A stretch of DNA of 64,000 bases. Origin: RYN-230 sp963717125. GTDB taxonomy: Bacteria; Actinomycetota; Actinomycetes; Streptosporangiales; Streptosporangiaceae. Location: the NCBI GenBank assembly GCA_963717125.1, contig CAVQVG010000018.1:124001-188000 (forward strand), written 5' to 3'. This document shows, piece by piece, positions 41,863-50,241 of the stretch (position 1 is its first letter; every line of letters begins with the position of its first letter). The notes beneath the pieces were generated by a model, which had not been told where the DNA came from, did not search any database, and was given only the letters and a program-made list of their open reading frames with translations. The position numbers and the translations under genes are program-made.

Positions 41863-42801
41863 GTGCAGCATGACAGGCTGGCAGTCTTTCGGTCCCGGCG
41901 CGGTCAACGAGCGCCCGCGCACCGAGGACATCGTGGTCCCCGCACCGGGGGAGCACGGCGACGCACCGTTCACCGGCTCCGGCGAGCCGGCGGCCACGAC
42001 GACCTGGCTGAGTACCGGAAGGCCCGGCGGCGGGCCCATGCGCGCCGCCTGGCCACCGGCGCGGCCGGGCTCGTCGTCCTGGTGCTGATCTGGCAGCTCG
42101 TGGCGACGCTGCTGGCCGACCCGGTGACGCTGCCGTCGGCCACGCAGACCGCGCAGGCCTTCCTGCACTACTTCGGGCGGCCGTACCCGTCGCAGGGCTC
42201 CCCGCTGTGGTTCGACGCGCTGACCAGCCTGCGCCGGATCCTGATCGGCTTCGGCATCGGGGTGGCGGCCGGGGTGGTGCTCGGCGCGGCCATGTCCGCC
42301 AGCCGGGTGCTGCGGCACCTGATCGACCCGGTCATCGAGGTGCTCCGCCCGCTGCCGCCGCTCGCGTTCATCCCGCTGTTCATCATCTGGTTCGGCATCG
42401 GCGAACTGCCCAAGGAAGTGCTGATCGTCATCGGCGTCACCCCGATCATGGCGGTGACCACGGTGGCGGCTCTCGACGAGGTGCCCGAGGACCTGCGGCT
42501 GTGCGCCCGCACGCTGGGTGCATCCCGCTGGTACACGCTGGCCCGCGTGCAGATCAGGGCCGCGTTGCCGGGCATCCTGACCGGGATGCGCATCTCCATG
42601 GCCGGCGCCTGGACCAGCATCGTGGCCGCCGAGCTGATCGCGGCGACCAGCGGCCTCGGCTACCTGATCATGCAGGCCGGGGACTACCTCAACACCGCGC
42701 TCGTCTTCTCCGGCATTCTCAGCATCGCCATCCTCGGGCTCGTCCTGGACGCGTGCCTGCGCGGTCTGCTTCTGCTGGCTGATCCGAGCCGGCGAGGCTG
42801 A
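41863..42801 (+). CDS. ABC importer permease (SsuC/TauC-like), N-terminal frame uncertain
   Basis: Six membrane helices with the EAA loop LRLCARTLGASRWYTLARVQ and GMRISMAGAWTSIVAAELIA, typical of sulfonate/taurine permeases. The open frame starts at GTG 41863, but its first about 45 codons look like a shadow frame rich in Arg and His. The sensible start is ATG 41870, behind AAGGAG, giving MTGWQSFGPG..., which then needs a one-base shift near 42000 to reach DLAEYRKARRRAHAR. So either the true start lies downstream or one base is wrong. 37-44 bp after the ATPase gene. Confidence 0.88.
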   Translation: MQHDRLAVFRSRRGQRAPAHRGHRGPRTGGARRRTVHRLRRAGGHDDLAEYRKARRRAHARRLATGAAGLVVLVLIWQLVATLLADPVTLPSATQTAQAFLHYFGRPYPSQGSPLWFDALTSLRRILIGFGIGVAAGVVLGAAMSASRVLRHLIDPVIEVLRPLPPLAFIPLFIIWFGIGELPKEVLIVIGVTPIMAVTTVAALDEVPEDLRLCARTLGASRWYTLARVQIRAALPGILTGMRISMAGAWTSIVAAELIAATSGLGYLIMQAGDYLNTALVFSGILSIAILGLVLDACLRGLLLLADPSRRG

Positions 42802-42822
42802 CCTCGGGGCAGGCGAGGGCGT

Positions 42823-43908
42823 TCAGCTGGCGGAGGCCGCGCCCGGGGGGAGGTCAGCCGGCCGTCCCGAGGGGGAGCCGGTGGAGTGGGATGCTATCCA
42901 GTCGTCGATGCGCTGCCACCAGTCGTACAGCCAGCGGACCTGGGCGTCCTGGTCGAGCGCGCGGGGCACCTCGGCCGCGGGCACCCGCCACCACTTGGCC
43001 CGGACCACGTGCCCGATCGGCAGGCTGCGCCAGACGTCGGCCACGCTGACCAGCGTGTCCAGCCCGGCGTGCGCCACGAAGATCACGTCGGCCGCCGGGC
43101 AGGCCGCGATGGCGGACAGCGCCCCGCCGGCCCGCGGCGGCAGCAGGTGCGGCATGCCCCGGGCCCGCTCGGCCAGGTCGGCGTGGCCCAGCCGCTCCAG
43201 CCGCCGGATGCCACGCCGCCACCGGCCCGGCGTCCAGTTCCCGCCCTCCGGGAACAGGACCAGCGCGCCGGCCGGGTCCAGGCCGCTGGCCAGCCGGCTG
43301 ATCTGCGCGACGAAGATGTGCTCGCCGCTGCGGCGGCCCTGGATGAACACGTTGGGCACCCGGTTGGCCACCACATCCACGCTGGGGTCGAGCTGGAGCG
43401 CGGCCTTCATCACCACCCGCGGCCGCCGCCGGTAGACGGTCAGCAGGTGGTGCACGAGCAGTAGCGAGTCACCCGGCCCGGCGTGGCGGCTGAGCACGAT
43501 GACCGGGCCGGCCAGCCGGGCCGCCTGCTCGGCCGGGGTCAGCGCCGGCTCGTCCACCTCGACCCGCAGGCCGAGCATGCTGACCGCGGCCAGGTACAGC
43601 CGGTCCAGGTACCACTGCATGATCGCGTAGTGCCGGCTCTGGTAGGGCTCGGTATGCAGCCGGCCGCCGAAGCCGCTGGCCAGCCACAGACCCAGGCACA
43701 TGAACAGGGTGGCGGTCTCGGCCACCAGCCAGATGAGCGCGAAGCTGAGCAGCCGCAGCGCGCGCATCCGGTGCGGCCGGGACCGGCTCAGCGCGCCGAG
43801 CAGCAGGGTCAGCAGGGCGAGCGGGGGGAACAGCACGACCATGCCGGCCGCGACCACGATGGCCAGCGGCGCCAGCACCAGCCGGCGGACCAGCCTGGGT
43901 GGCACCAT
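42823..43908 (-). CDS. 1-acyl-glycerol-3-phosphate acyltransferase-like membrane enzyme
   Basis: 361 residues. N-terminal membrane helices (about 10-35 and 50-75), then a PlsC-type domain with SRHAGPGDS (H-x4-D), FIQGRRSGEH and FPEGGNWTPGR. These motifs bind acyl-CoA/ACP and the lysolipid acceptor, so it probably re-acylates lysophospholipids. The gene lies 30 bp downstream of the patatin-like lipase on the same strand. Deacylation and reacylation genes side by side suggest membrane lipid remodelling. Confidence 0.87.
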   Translation of the reverse strand: MVPPRLVRRLVLAPLAIVVAAGMVVLFPPLALLTLLLGALSRSRPHRMRALRLLSFALIWLVAETATLFMCLGLWLASGFGGRLHTEPYQSRHYAIMQWYLDRLYLAAVSMLGLRVEVDEPALTPAEQAARLAGPVIVLSRHAGPGDSLLLVHHLLTVYRRRPRVVMKAALQLDPSVDVVANRVPNVFIQGRRSGEHIFVAQISRLASGLDPAGALVLFPEGGNWTPGRWRRGIRRLERLGHADLAERARGMPHLLPPRAGGALSAIAACPAADVIFVAHAGLDTLVSVADVWRSLPIGHVVRAKWWRVPAAEVPRALDQDAQVRWLYDWWQRIDDWIASHSTGSPSGRPADLPPGAASAS

Positions 43909-43938
43909 GACCAGTTCCTCCTCTGCCCGGCGCCGGGC

Positions 43939-44763
43939 TCACTGCCCGGCGAGCTGGGCCAGGTAGCTCGCGGACGCCTGATAGGCGCGCTCCATCCGCA
44001 GCCCGACCTTAGCCCGGTCGCGGTACCGGAGCTGGGACAGATCGGGTGGCCGCGGGTCCGCGCCGGACGGCAGCACGTGCACCCGCACGCCGGCGGGCAG
44101 CGCGGACATGTCGTCGTGGAACCGGTGCCGCCGGGCGATCTCGAAGGCCACCAGGCCGACCTCCCACGGCCGGCGGGGCACCGTCAGCGGGCGCTCGATC
44201 CGGCCCACGTGCAGCACGTACACGGTGCGGGCACCGAGCGCGACCGCCCGGCCGACCGGGATCGAATCGACCAGCCCACCGTCGAAGTAATGGCCGCCAT
44301 CCACCTGCACCGGGGGCAGCAGCCCGGGCACCGCGCAGGACGCCAGCACGGCGGGCACCACCGGCCCGCTGCTGAACCAGCGGGCACAGGCCCCCTCGAT
44401 GCTGGCGGCCACGCAGTGAAAGGGCACCTGGAGGTCGGCGAAGGTTGTGCCGGGGAAACTGTCCGCCAGCATGCGCCGGAGCGGCTCGATGGAGTGCAGG
44501 TGGGTGCCGGAGCGCAGCAGCCGGATGGCCCGGCCCCACAGCGTCTCGCGGAACGCCTCGCGCAGCGCGTCGCCCTGCCACAGCTGGGCCAGCCTCGCCG
44601 CCGCCCCGGCCGGGTCGGCGGCCACGAACGCGCCGTTGATCGCGCCGACGGAGGTGCCCACGACCACGTCGGGCCGCACTCCGGCCTGGTCCAAGGCGCG
44701 CAGCATGCCGACCTCGTGCGCGCCGAGCACGCCCCCGCCGCCGAGTACGAACGCGGTTTGCAC
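43939..44763 (-). CDS. Patatin-like phospholipase
   Basis: 274 residues. The oxyanion loop is GGGGVLGAHEVG, the nucleophile Ser is in GTSVGAING (G-x-S-x-G), and the catalytic Asp is in FDGGLVDSIP (DGG). Ser-Asp dyad lipid acyl hydrolase; cytoplasmic or membrane-associated, no signal peptide. GTG start at 44763. Upstream of and co-directional with the acyltransferase. Confidence 0.92.
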   Translation of the reverse strand: MQTAFVLGGGGVLGAHEVGMLRALDQAGVRPDVVVGTSVGAINGAFVAADPAGAAARLAQLWQGDALREAFRETLWGRAIRLLRSGTHLHSIEPLRRMLADSFPGTTFADLQVPFHCVAASIEGACARWFSSGPVVPAVLASCAVPGLLPPVQVDGGHYFDGGLVDSIPVGRAVALGARTVYVLHVGRIERPLTVPRRPWEVGLVAFEIARRHRFHDDMSALPAGVRVHVLPSGADPRPPDLSQLRYRDRAKVGLRMERAYQASASYLAQLAGQ

Positions 44764-44887
44764 GGCCTGATCCTCCTCCCCGTCAAGCTAACCAGACTGC
44801 CCGGGAGCGGCCGTGGCACACCGCGCGGGTTTGCGCCGCCGCAGGCTGAGCAAGGAGAGGGGCAGAAGCGATCTTTACGGAGGAAGC

Positions 44888-45310
44888 ATGACTCCCGGCG
44901 CAACCGGCGGCGTCACCGAGGTGGGCGGGCCCGCTGGCGCGTACCAGCGGGCGTTCGCCGCGCGGCCCGAGCAGGTCGCCGAGGCACGCCAGTTCGTGCG
45001 CGGCCTGCTGGGCGGCTGCCCGGTCGCGGACGACGCGGTGCTCTGCGTGTCGGAACTGGCCGGCAACTGCGTCACCCACTCTGCCAGCGGCCAGCTGGGT
45101 GCGGTGTTCACAGTGCGCGCCGAAGTCCGCGCCGGCGATTACGTCTGGCTCGAGGTGGCCGACCACGGCGGCCGGTGGGGCGAGGCGGAGCGGGACGGCC
45201 GCCCGCACGGGCTGGACATCATCGGCGCGCTGGCCAGCGAGTCCGGGGTGGCCGGCAGCGCCCAGACCGGCTGGGTGGTCTGGGCCAGGATCGACTGGCC
45301 GCCGGACTGA
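44888..45310 (+). CDS. RsbW-like anti-sigma/histidine-kinase-type ATPase
   Basis: 140 residues. Single HATPase_c domain of the regulatory type common in actinomycetes: N-box ELAGNCVTHSASG, G1 VADHGGRWGEAE, G2 region GLDIIGALA. It probably binds or phosphorylates an anti-sigma antagonist, but no partner gene is adjacent. ATG at 44888 with GGAGGAAG upstream. Confidence 0.87.
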   Translation: MTPGATGGVTEVGGPAGAYQRAFAARPEQVAEARQFVRGLLGGCPVADDAVLCVSELAGNCVTHSASGQLGAVFTVRAEVRAGDYVWLEVADHGGRWGEAERDGRPHGLDIIGALASESGVAGSAQTGWVVWARIDWPPD

Positions 45311-45475
45311 GGAAAATTGCCGCGATTGCCGCGGCGCGGTGGTGAACCAGCGTGGCCGGGGGCACGTGTTGTTGATGGGAGCGGGGCTAGCGGGCGGATG
45401 CCAAGCATCCGCCCGCAGGCCTGTTGCCGGCGGGAAGCCCCCGGTGCGGCGGACGGTGCCCGGGCGCGGGGGATC

Positions 45476-45513
45476 GGCCAGTCAGGGGAGATCAGGCCAG
45501 TCAGGGGAGATAA
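45476..45513 (+). repeat. 19-bp tandem duplication at the SARP start
   Basis: GGCCAGTCAGGGGAGATCA (45476-45494) is followed at once by GGCCAGTCAGGGGAGATAA (45495-45513), 18 of 19 identical. The second copy supplies the ribosome site (AGGGGAG) and ends at the GTG start. The rest of the gap 45311-45475 shows no gene. Confidence 0.8.
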
Positions 45514-46416
45514 GTGAGCGGGGACTGCGGCGCATTACGGCTTGAGCTGCTCGGCCCGGTACGGGCCTGGCGGGGCCAGCGGGAAATCCGGATCGGCGGG
45601 CCACGGCGGCAGGCGGTGCTCGGCATGCTGGCCGCCCGGGCTGGGCATCCGGCCCGGCGCGGCGAGCTCATCACCGGGATATGGGGTGACCAGCCGCCGC
45701 CAGACGCGGTGCGCCGGCTGCACGGGGACATGGCCGGGCTGCGGCAGGTCCTGGCGCCGTGCCGCCCGCACCGGGCAGCGGGCCAGGTGCTGCCGGCCAG
45801 CGGGCCCGGCTACCTGCTCCGGCTGGACCCGGCCGGCCTGGACACCGGGCAGCTGGACCAGCACGTAGCCCAGGCCCGGCGGGCCTGTACCACCGGCGAC
45901 CTGGGCCATGCGGTCCGGCGGCTGGACGCGGCGCTGAGCCTGTACGGGGAGGTTCCGCTGGCCGGGGTGCCCGGCCCGTGGGCCGCCGCCGAACGGCGCC
46001 GGGCGGCCGAGCTGCGGCTGACCCTGCTCGAAGAACGGATCGAGATGCTGCTGGCCATGGGCCGCCAGCACGAGGTGGTGCCGGACCTGCTCGGCCTGAC
46101 CCGGGCCCACCCGGAGCACGAGCGGTTCCTGGGCCAGCTGATGGTGGCGCTGTACCGCGCGGGCCGGCGCACCGACGCGCTGGCCCAGTTCGCCGCGGCC
46201 CGCCAGTTGCCCGGCCTTGAGCCGGGCCCCGGCCTGCGCCGTCTGCGGTTGCAGATCCTCACCGCGGACACGGCGCTGATGACCGTCCTGCCGCCCGGCA
46301 GCGGCCTGCCCGGCGGCCGGCGCGGCGGGCTCAGCGGGCTCAGCCAGGAGGCCGCGGCAGCGGATCCACGGCGGCGTACCGCTGCTCGGCCGCACGCACA
46401 TCCGGCAGCCCGATGA
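45514..46416 (+). CDS. SARP-type transcriptional regulator (winged helix + BTAD)
   Basis: 300 residues. The N-terminal OmpR-type winged helix (about 8-95) has LRLELLGPVRAWRGQREIRI, then RRQAVLGMLAARAGHPARRG and ELITGIWGDQPP. The bacterial transcriptional activation domain (about 105-255) has LDTGQLDQHVAQARRACTTG and HERFLGQLMVALYRAGRRTD. It lacks the NB-ARC and TPR parts of AfsR, so it is a small SARP of the pathway-specific type. The last 77 bases overlap the convergent lyase gene, and the Pro/Arg/His-rich end is probably readthrough. No biosynthetic cluster is in sight. Confidence 0.88.
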   Translation: MSGDCGALRLELLGPVRAWRGQREIRIGGPRRQAVLGMLAARAGHPARRGELITGIWGDQPPPDAVRRLHGDMAGLRQVLAPCRPHRAAGQVLPASGPGYLLRLDPAGLDTGQLDQHVAQARRACTTGDLGHAVRRLDAALSLYGEVPLAGVPGPWAAAERRRAAELRLTLLEERIEMLLAMGRQHEVVPDLLGLTRAHPEHERFLGQLMVALYRAGRRTDALAQFAAARQLPGLEPGPGLRRLRLQILTADTALMTVLPPGSGLPGGRRGGLSGLSQEAAAADPRRRTAARPHAHPAAR

Positions 46417-47257
46417 AGTCGCAGAACTCGCCGAACGACGGGAGCTCCGGCAGCGCGGCCGCGGGCGTGCCCGCCTGGGCGATCTCGCCCAGGATGCGGC
46501 GCATCGCCGCGGTCGCCGCGAGCAGCGTGCTGATCGGGAAGATGACGATCCGGTAGCCGAGCTGGCGCAGCCGGTCCAGGCTGAGCGGCGGCGTTTTGCC
46601 GCCTTCCGCCCAGTTGAACAGCAGCGGCACGTCGGGGAAGGCGCGGGCCGCTTCCGCGGCCTCCTGGTCCGACTCCAGCGCCTCGATGAACAGCGCGTCC
46701 GCACCCGCGGCCCGGTACAGCCGGGCCCGGTCCAGGGCCGCTTCCAGGCCCGCCACGGCCCGCGCGTCGGTCCTCGCGATGATCATGAACTCGGGCTGGG
46801 TTTTGGCGTCGGCCGCGGCCCGGACCTTCTGCGCCATCTCCTCGGCCGGGATGACCAGCTTGCCCTCCATGTGCCCGCACTTCTTCGGGGCCACCTGGTC
46901 CTCGATGTGCACCGCGGCCACGCCGGCCGTCTCATACACCCCGATGGTGCGGATGACGTTGAGCGGGTTGCCGTAGCCGGTGTCCGCGTCGGCGATGACC
47001 GGTATGTCCACGCAGTCCGCGATCCGCGCCGCGTTGCCGGCCATCTCGGTCATCGTGAGCAGGCCGACATCCGGGCGGCCGAGCAGCGCCGCCGACGTGC
47101 CGAACCCGGTCATGTAGACAGCCGGGAACCCGGCTTCCTCCACCAGCCGGGCGGCCAGCGGGTCGAACGCGCCCGGAGCCAGCACGGTCCCGCCCGCGTC
47201 GATCAGCTCCCGCAGCCGGGCGGCGGCACCGGGTTTCCTGGTCAGCCTGCCGGTCAC
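46340..47257 (-). CDS. Isocitrate lyase/PEP mutase-family enzyme
   Basis: 305 residues, GTG start 47257. (beta/alpha)8 barrel with GAFDPLAARLVEEAGFPAVY, Mg-binding PVIADADTGYGNPLNV, VHIEDQVAPKKCGHMEGK (catalytic KKCGH) and FMIIARTDARAVAGLEAALD. It cleaves or forms a C-C or C-P bond; relatives include 2-methylisocitrate lyase, oxaloacetate decarboxylase and carboxyvinyl-carboxyphosphonate phosphorylmutase, which I cannot separate from this sequence. Its start is at the edge of the 24-bp repeat array. Confidence 0.9.
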   Translation of the reverse strand: MTGRLTRKPGAAARLRELIDAGGTVLAPGAFDPLAARLVEEAGFPAVYMTGFGTSAALLGRPDVGLLTMTEMAGNAARIADCVDIPVIADADTGYGNPLNVIRTIGVYETAGVAAVHIEDQVAPKKCGHMEGKLVIPAEEMAQKVRAAADAKTQPEFMIIARTDARAVAGLEAALDRARLYRAAGADALFIEALESDQEAAEAARAFPDVPLLFNWAEGGKTPPLSLDRLRQLGYRIVIFPISTLLAATAAMRRILGEIAQAGTPAAALPELPSFGEFCDFIGLPDVRAAEQRYAAVDPLPRPPG

Positions 47258-47399
47258 TGACCGGGCCCGGCTGGCCGCGCTGAGCCCGGCCCGGCTGGGC
47301 GTGCTTGGCCGGACCCGGCCGGATGCGCTGGGCCCGGCCCGGCTGGACGCGTTGAGCCCGGCCCGGCTGGGCGTGCTTGGCCGGGCCCGGCTGGACGCG
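47257..47399. repeat. Array of six degenerate 24-bp repeats
   Basis: Units such as CTGAGCCCGGCCCGGCTGGG at 47280, 47304, 47328, 47352 and 47376, with a first unit at 47257. Units 2-3 and 5-6 match as 48-bp pairs. The array fills the whole space between the lyase start and the DUF5302 stop. Each unit contains CCCGGCCCGG-type palindromes. No CRISPR-like spacers are present. Confidence 0.8.
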
Positions 47400-47401
47400 G
47401 C

Positions 47402-47623
47402 TCAGCCACCGCTCTTGCGCCGGAACGAGCGTCGGCTCTGCGCGGGCCCGTGGGCGCCCTGAACCTTGCCGCCGTTCTTCCCGGTCTGCCTGTCGTTGTG
47501 TTCTGCCAGCTGGCTGCGCTTGCGGTCCAGTGCCGCGCGGAACTTCCGTTTCATCTCGTCTTCTGGGCGCTCCGGCTCTTCCTCGTCGGCGGCGCTCTCC
47601 GGTCCCGGTGCGGCGTCGGCCAT
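47402..47623 (-). CDS. DUF5302 family small protein
   Basis: 73 residues, strongly charged. Acidic N-terminus, then the family core MKRKFRAALDRKRSQ and KVQGAHGPAQSRRSFRRKSG. Conserved in actinobacteria; function unknown, and the Arg/Lys tail suggests nucleic acid binding. ATG at 47623 with GGAGG upstream. Confidence 0.9.
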   Translation of the reverse strand: MADAAPGPESAADEEEPERPEDEMKRKFRAALDRKRSQLAEHNDRQTGKNGGKVQGAHGPAQSRRSFRRKSGG

Positions 47624-47764
47624 GCCGACCTCCTCTGCTCGGACGGCTCCCCGCCCAGCCTAGGGCGTGGCCGCCGGCCAGCGCCGCCCGGCCGGGCCGG
47701 CGCGGTGAGACGATGACCCGGTGGACGGCGGCCAGCGGATGCCGGCCGTGACCGAGGAGGCCTG

Positions 47765-48517
47765 ATGGCAACGACCGGAGTGGCCGTGGTCACCGGGGCG
47801 GGATCGGGGCTGGGCCGGTCCATCACCCGCGCGCTGCTCACGGCCGGCTGGCAAGTCGCCGCGGCGGGCCGCCGCTGGGCCGCGTTGCAGGAGACGGTGG
47901 CCACCGCCCCGGCCGCCGAGGCGGCCTTGCCGGTGCTCACCGACGTCACCGTGCCCGATTCGGTCGCGGCGCTGTTCGCCGCCGCCGTCAACCGGTGGGG
48001 GCGGGTCGATCTGCTGGTCAACAACGCGGGCATCTTCGGCCCCGCCGGCGCGGTGGACGAGATCTCGGTGGCGGACTGGCGGCAGGCGGTGGACACGAAC
48101 CTCACCGGGGCCTTCCTGTGCGCCCAGCAGGCGGTCCGGATGATGAAGGCCCAGGACCCGCGCGGCGGGCGCATCATCAACAACGGCTCGATCTCGGCCC
48201 ACGTGCCCCGGCCGGGCAGCGTCGCCTACACCGCGACCAAACACGCGCTGACCGGTCTGACCAAGTCGATCTCCCTGGACGGCCGGCGGTTCGGCATCGC
48301 CTGCGGTCAGATCGACATCGGCAACGCCGCCACCGAGATGACCCGGGCGATGAGCGGGGGCGTCCGGCAGGCCGACGGCTCGCTGGCGGCCGAGCCCACC
48401 TTCGACCCCCAGCACGTCGCCGAGGCCGTGCTCTACATGGCCGGCCTGCCGCTGGACGCCAACGTGCAGTTCATGACCCTCACCGCGACGGCCATGCCGT
48501 TTATCGGCCGCGGCTGA
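47765..48517 (+). CDS. SDR-family oxidoreductase
   Basis: 250 residues. NAD(P) motif TGAGSGLGRSI, LLVNNAGIFG, catalytic Ser in NNGSISAH, YTATKHALTG (YxxxK intact), and IDIGNAATEM. Classical SDR; reduces a carbonyl or oxidises an alcohol, substrate unknown. ATG at 47765 with GAGGAGG upstream. Convergent with the aldo/keto reductase. Confidence 0.93.
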   Translation: MATTGVAVVTGAGSGLGRSITRALLTAGWQVAAAGRRWAALQETVATAPAAEAALPVLTDVTVPDSVAALFAAAVNRWGRVDLLVNNAGIFGPAGAVDEISVADWRQAVDTNLTGAFLCAQQAVRMMKAQDPRGGRIINNGSISAHVPRPGSVAYTATKHALTGLTKSISLDGRRFGIACGQIDIGNAATEMTRAMSGGVRQADGSLAAEPTFDPQHVAEAVLYMAGLPLDANVQFMTLTATAMPFIGRG

Positions 48518-48526
48518 CTGCTATCC

Positions 48527-48568
48527 GGCTCAGCGGGTCGGCGGGTCAGGGGCTCAGCGGGTCGGCGG
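48527..48568. repeat. 18-bp direct repeats between convergent reductases
   Basis: GGCTCAGCGGGTCGGCGG at 48527-48544 and 48551-48568 (period 24 bp), with related CGGCGGGTCAG units around. They fill the 60-bp gap between two convergent stops. Confidence 0.7.
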
Positions 48569-48577
48569 ATCGGCGGG

Positions 48578-49564
48578 TCAGCGCCCGGGCCGGTTGGCGC
48601 GCAGCCGGGACCGCACCAACTGGGGCATGGCGGCCCGCCCGGTCACCGGGTGGAACCGCTCGGCGGCCGCGCGCAGCGCGCTGTGCTCCTCGTCGGTCAG
48701 CTCGATATCGGCCGCGGCCACGTTGCTCTCCACTTGCTCGACGCTGGACGCGCCTGGGATGGCGGTCACCGCCGGGCTGCGGATCACCCAGGCCAGCGCG
48801 ATCTGCGCCGGGCTGGCCGAGTGCGCGTCCGCCACTTCGCGGAGGGTGCTGATCAGCCCGGCGGCGCGGTCCAGGTTCTCCGGCAGGAACAGCGGGTTCG
48901 CGCCGCGGACCCGGTTGGCGGGCCGGTGCTCCGGGTCGTACCGGCCGGACAGCAGCCCCTGGGCCAGCGGGCTGTACGCGATGATGACCCGGTCCTGCAC
49001 CTCGGCGTAGGGCACCAGTTCACGCTCCGGGTCCCGGACCACCAGGCTGTACGGGACCTGGTTGCTCAGCACCCGGCTGCCCAGCGCGGCCTCGGCGGCC
49101 TGCCACCGGTCCAGCGAGTAGTTGCTGACCCCTACCTCGCCGACCAGCCCGACGTGCTGCAGCGCCCGCATGCCGCGCATCGCCCGGGTGTCCCGGACCA
49201 CCGGGTTGGGCTGGTGCATCTGGTAGAGGTCCAGGTGGCGGGCGCCGAGCCGGTTCGCGCTGGCCACGGCCCGCTGCTCGACGACCGGGGCGAGCGGCAG
49301 CACCGGAAGGATCTTGGTCGCGACGAACACCGACGGCAGGTCGTCGCCGAGCGCCTGGCCCAAGATCCGCTCGCTGCGCCCGTAGCCGTAGATCTCCGCG
49401 GTGTCGAAGAAGGTGACGCCGAGTTCGAGGGCGCGGCGGACGATAGCGTGCGCCTCCTGCGCCGCGTACGGCTCGCCGTAGCCCCATTCCTTGGCGCCGA
49501 ACTGCCAGGTGCCCAGGCCGATCTTGGAAATCCGCTTGGTGGTATCGGTAGCCAGATAGCGCAT
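48578..49564 (-). CDS. Aldo/keto reductase
   Basis: 328 residues, TIM-barrel NADPH oxidoreductase. Catalytic Asp-Tyr in FFDTAEIYGYGRSE, Lys in FVATKI, and LDLYQMHQPNPV supplying the position usually held by His. Cofactor segments are SPLAQGLLSGRY and IPGASSVEQVESNVAA. Similar to the YajO/Tas-type AKRs. ATG at 49564 preceded by a purine-rich repeated leader. Confidence 0.93.
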   Translation of the reverse strand: MRYLATDTTKRISKIGLGTWQFGAKEWGYGEPYAAQEAHAIVRRALELGVTFFDTAEIYGYGRSERILGQALGDDLPSVFVATKILPVLPLAPVVEQRAVASANRLGARHLDLYQMHQPNPVVRDTRAMRGMRALQHVGLVGEVGVSNYSLDRWQAAEAALGSRVLSNQVPYSLVVRDPERELVPYAEVQDRVIIAYSPLAQGLLSGRYDPEHRPANRVRGANPLFLPENLDRAAGLISTLREVADAHSASPAQIALAWVIRSPAVTAIPGASSVEQVESNVAAADIELTDEEHSALRAAAERFHPVTGRAAMPQLVRSRLRANRPGR

Positions 49565-49639
49565 GCTCTATCATCTCGCGCCTCCGGCGCGCTTGGACCC
49601 GCTCTGCTGCCTTGCGCCTCCGGGGGCGCTTAACCCGCC

Positions 49640-49781
49640 TCCTTCCCTCGTCGCTCGGTCGCTCGTTCCTCGCTCCCTCGCTCCTCAGTCCAGTCGGCGG
49701 CGCGCCCCCTTCGGCGCGGCTCCTTCCCCTCCTCGCTCCTTCCCCTCCTCGCTCCTTCCTCGCTCGTCGGTCCAGTCGGCG
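49640..49781. repeat. Repeat-rich polypyrimidine leader, no gene
   Basis: GCTCCTTCCCCTCCTC is repeated at 49719-49734 and 49735-49750, with a third partial copy after it. GTCCAGTCGGCG occurs at 49688-49699 and 49770-49781, and many TCGCTC units precede. On the minus strand this is GA-rich and lies just upstream of the aldo/keto reductase start. The rest of 49565-49827 shows no gene. Confidence 0.7.
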
Positions 49782-49827
49782 ACCCCTTCCGCGAGGGCTG
49801 TCGGTGGGGGTGTTTAGCTTGGGGGGT

Positions 49828-50187
49828 GTGGCTGAGGAAATGGTGGCGGGGAGCCCGGCGGCTGAGGAGGCTGTGCGGCGGTTCGAGGACGTGGTGGACG
49901 GACTGGTCGGCCGTCCGGGGGTGACCCCGCCGCGGGGCGGCAGCGGCTTCGGCCGGTCCGCGTTGCGCTGGGAGAACAAGATCTTCGCCATGCTGGTCCG
50001 CGGCCGGCTCGTGCTGAAGCTTCCCGCCGACCGCGTGGACGCGCTGGTCCGCGGCGGCGACGGGGTTCGCTTTGACGCGAACAAGGGCACCCCCATGAAG
50101 GAGTGGTTCAGCCTGGATCCGGACTCCGGGCTGGGCTGGCTCCCGCTGGCCCAGGAAGCACTGGAATTCGCCCGGGCCGCCCGGTGA
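49828..50187 (+). CDS. TfoX N-terminal/YjbR-like small protein
   Basis: 119 residues. The single domain contains FEDVVDGLVGRPGVTPPRGG, a catalytic-like or structural KIFAMLVRGRLVLKLPADRV, and PMKEWFSLD, as in TfoX N-terminal/MmcQ-YjbR-like proteins. These small DNA-binding-like folds have no firm role. GTG at 49828 chosen; ATG 49840 is possible. Confidence 0.82.
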   Translation: MAEEMVAGSPAAEEAVRRFEDVVDGLVGRPGVTPPRGGSGFGRSALRWENKIFAMLVRGRLVLKLPADRVDALVRGGDGVRFDANKGTPMKEWFSLDPDSGLGWLPLAQEALEFARAAR

Positions 50188-50241
50188 CGCTCCGGGCCGC
50201 CCGCTGACGCGTCCCCGGCCGGGTTGCCGGATGATGGGAAC

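Noticed and set aside
43483..45345. 620-codon plus-strand ORF
   Set aside because: Antisense to the acyltransferase and patatin genes; composition of a shadow frame.
47257..47399. Possible CRISPR array
   Set aside because: 24-bp units are directly adjacent, degenerate and without spacers; no cas genes.
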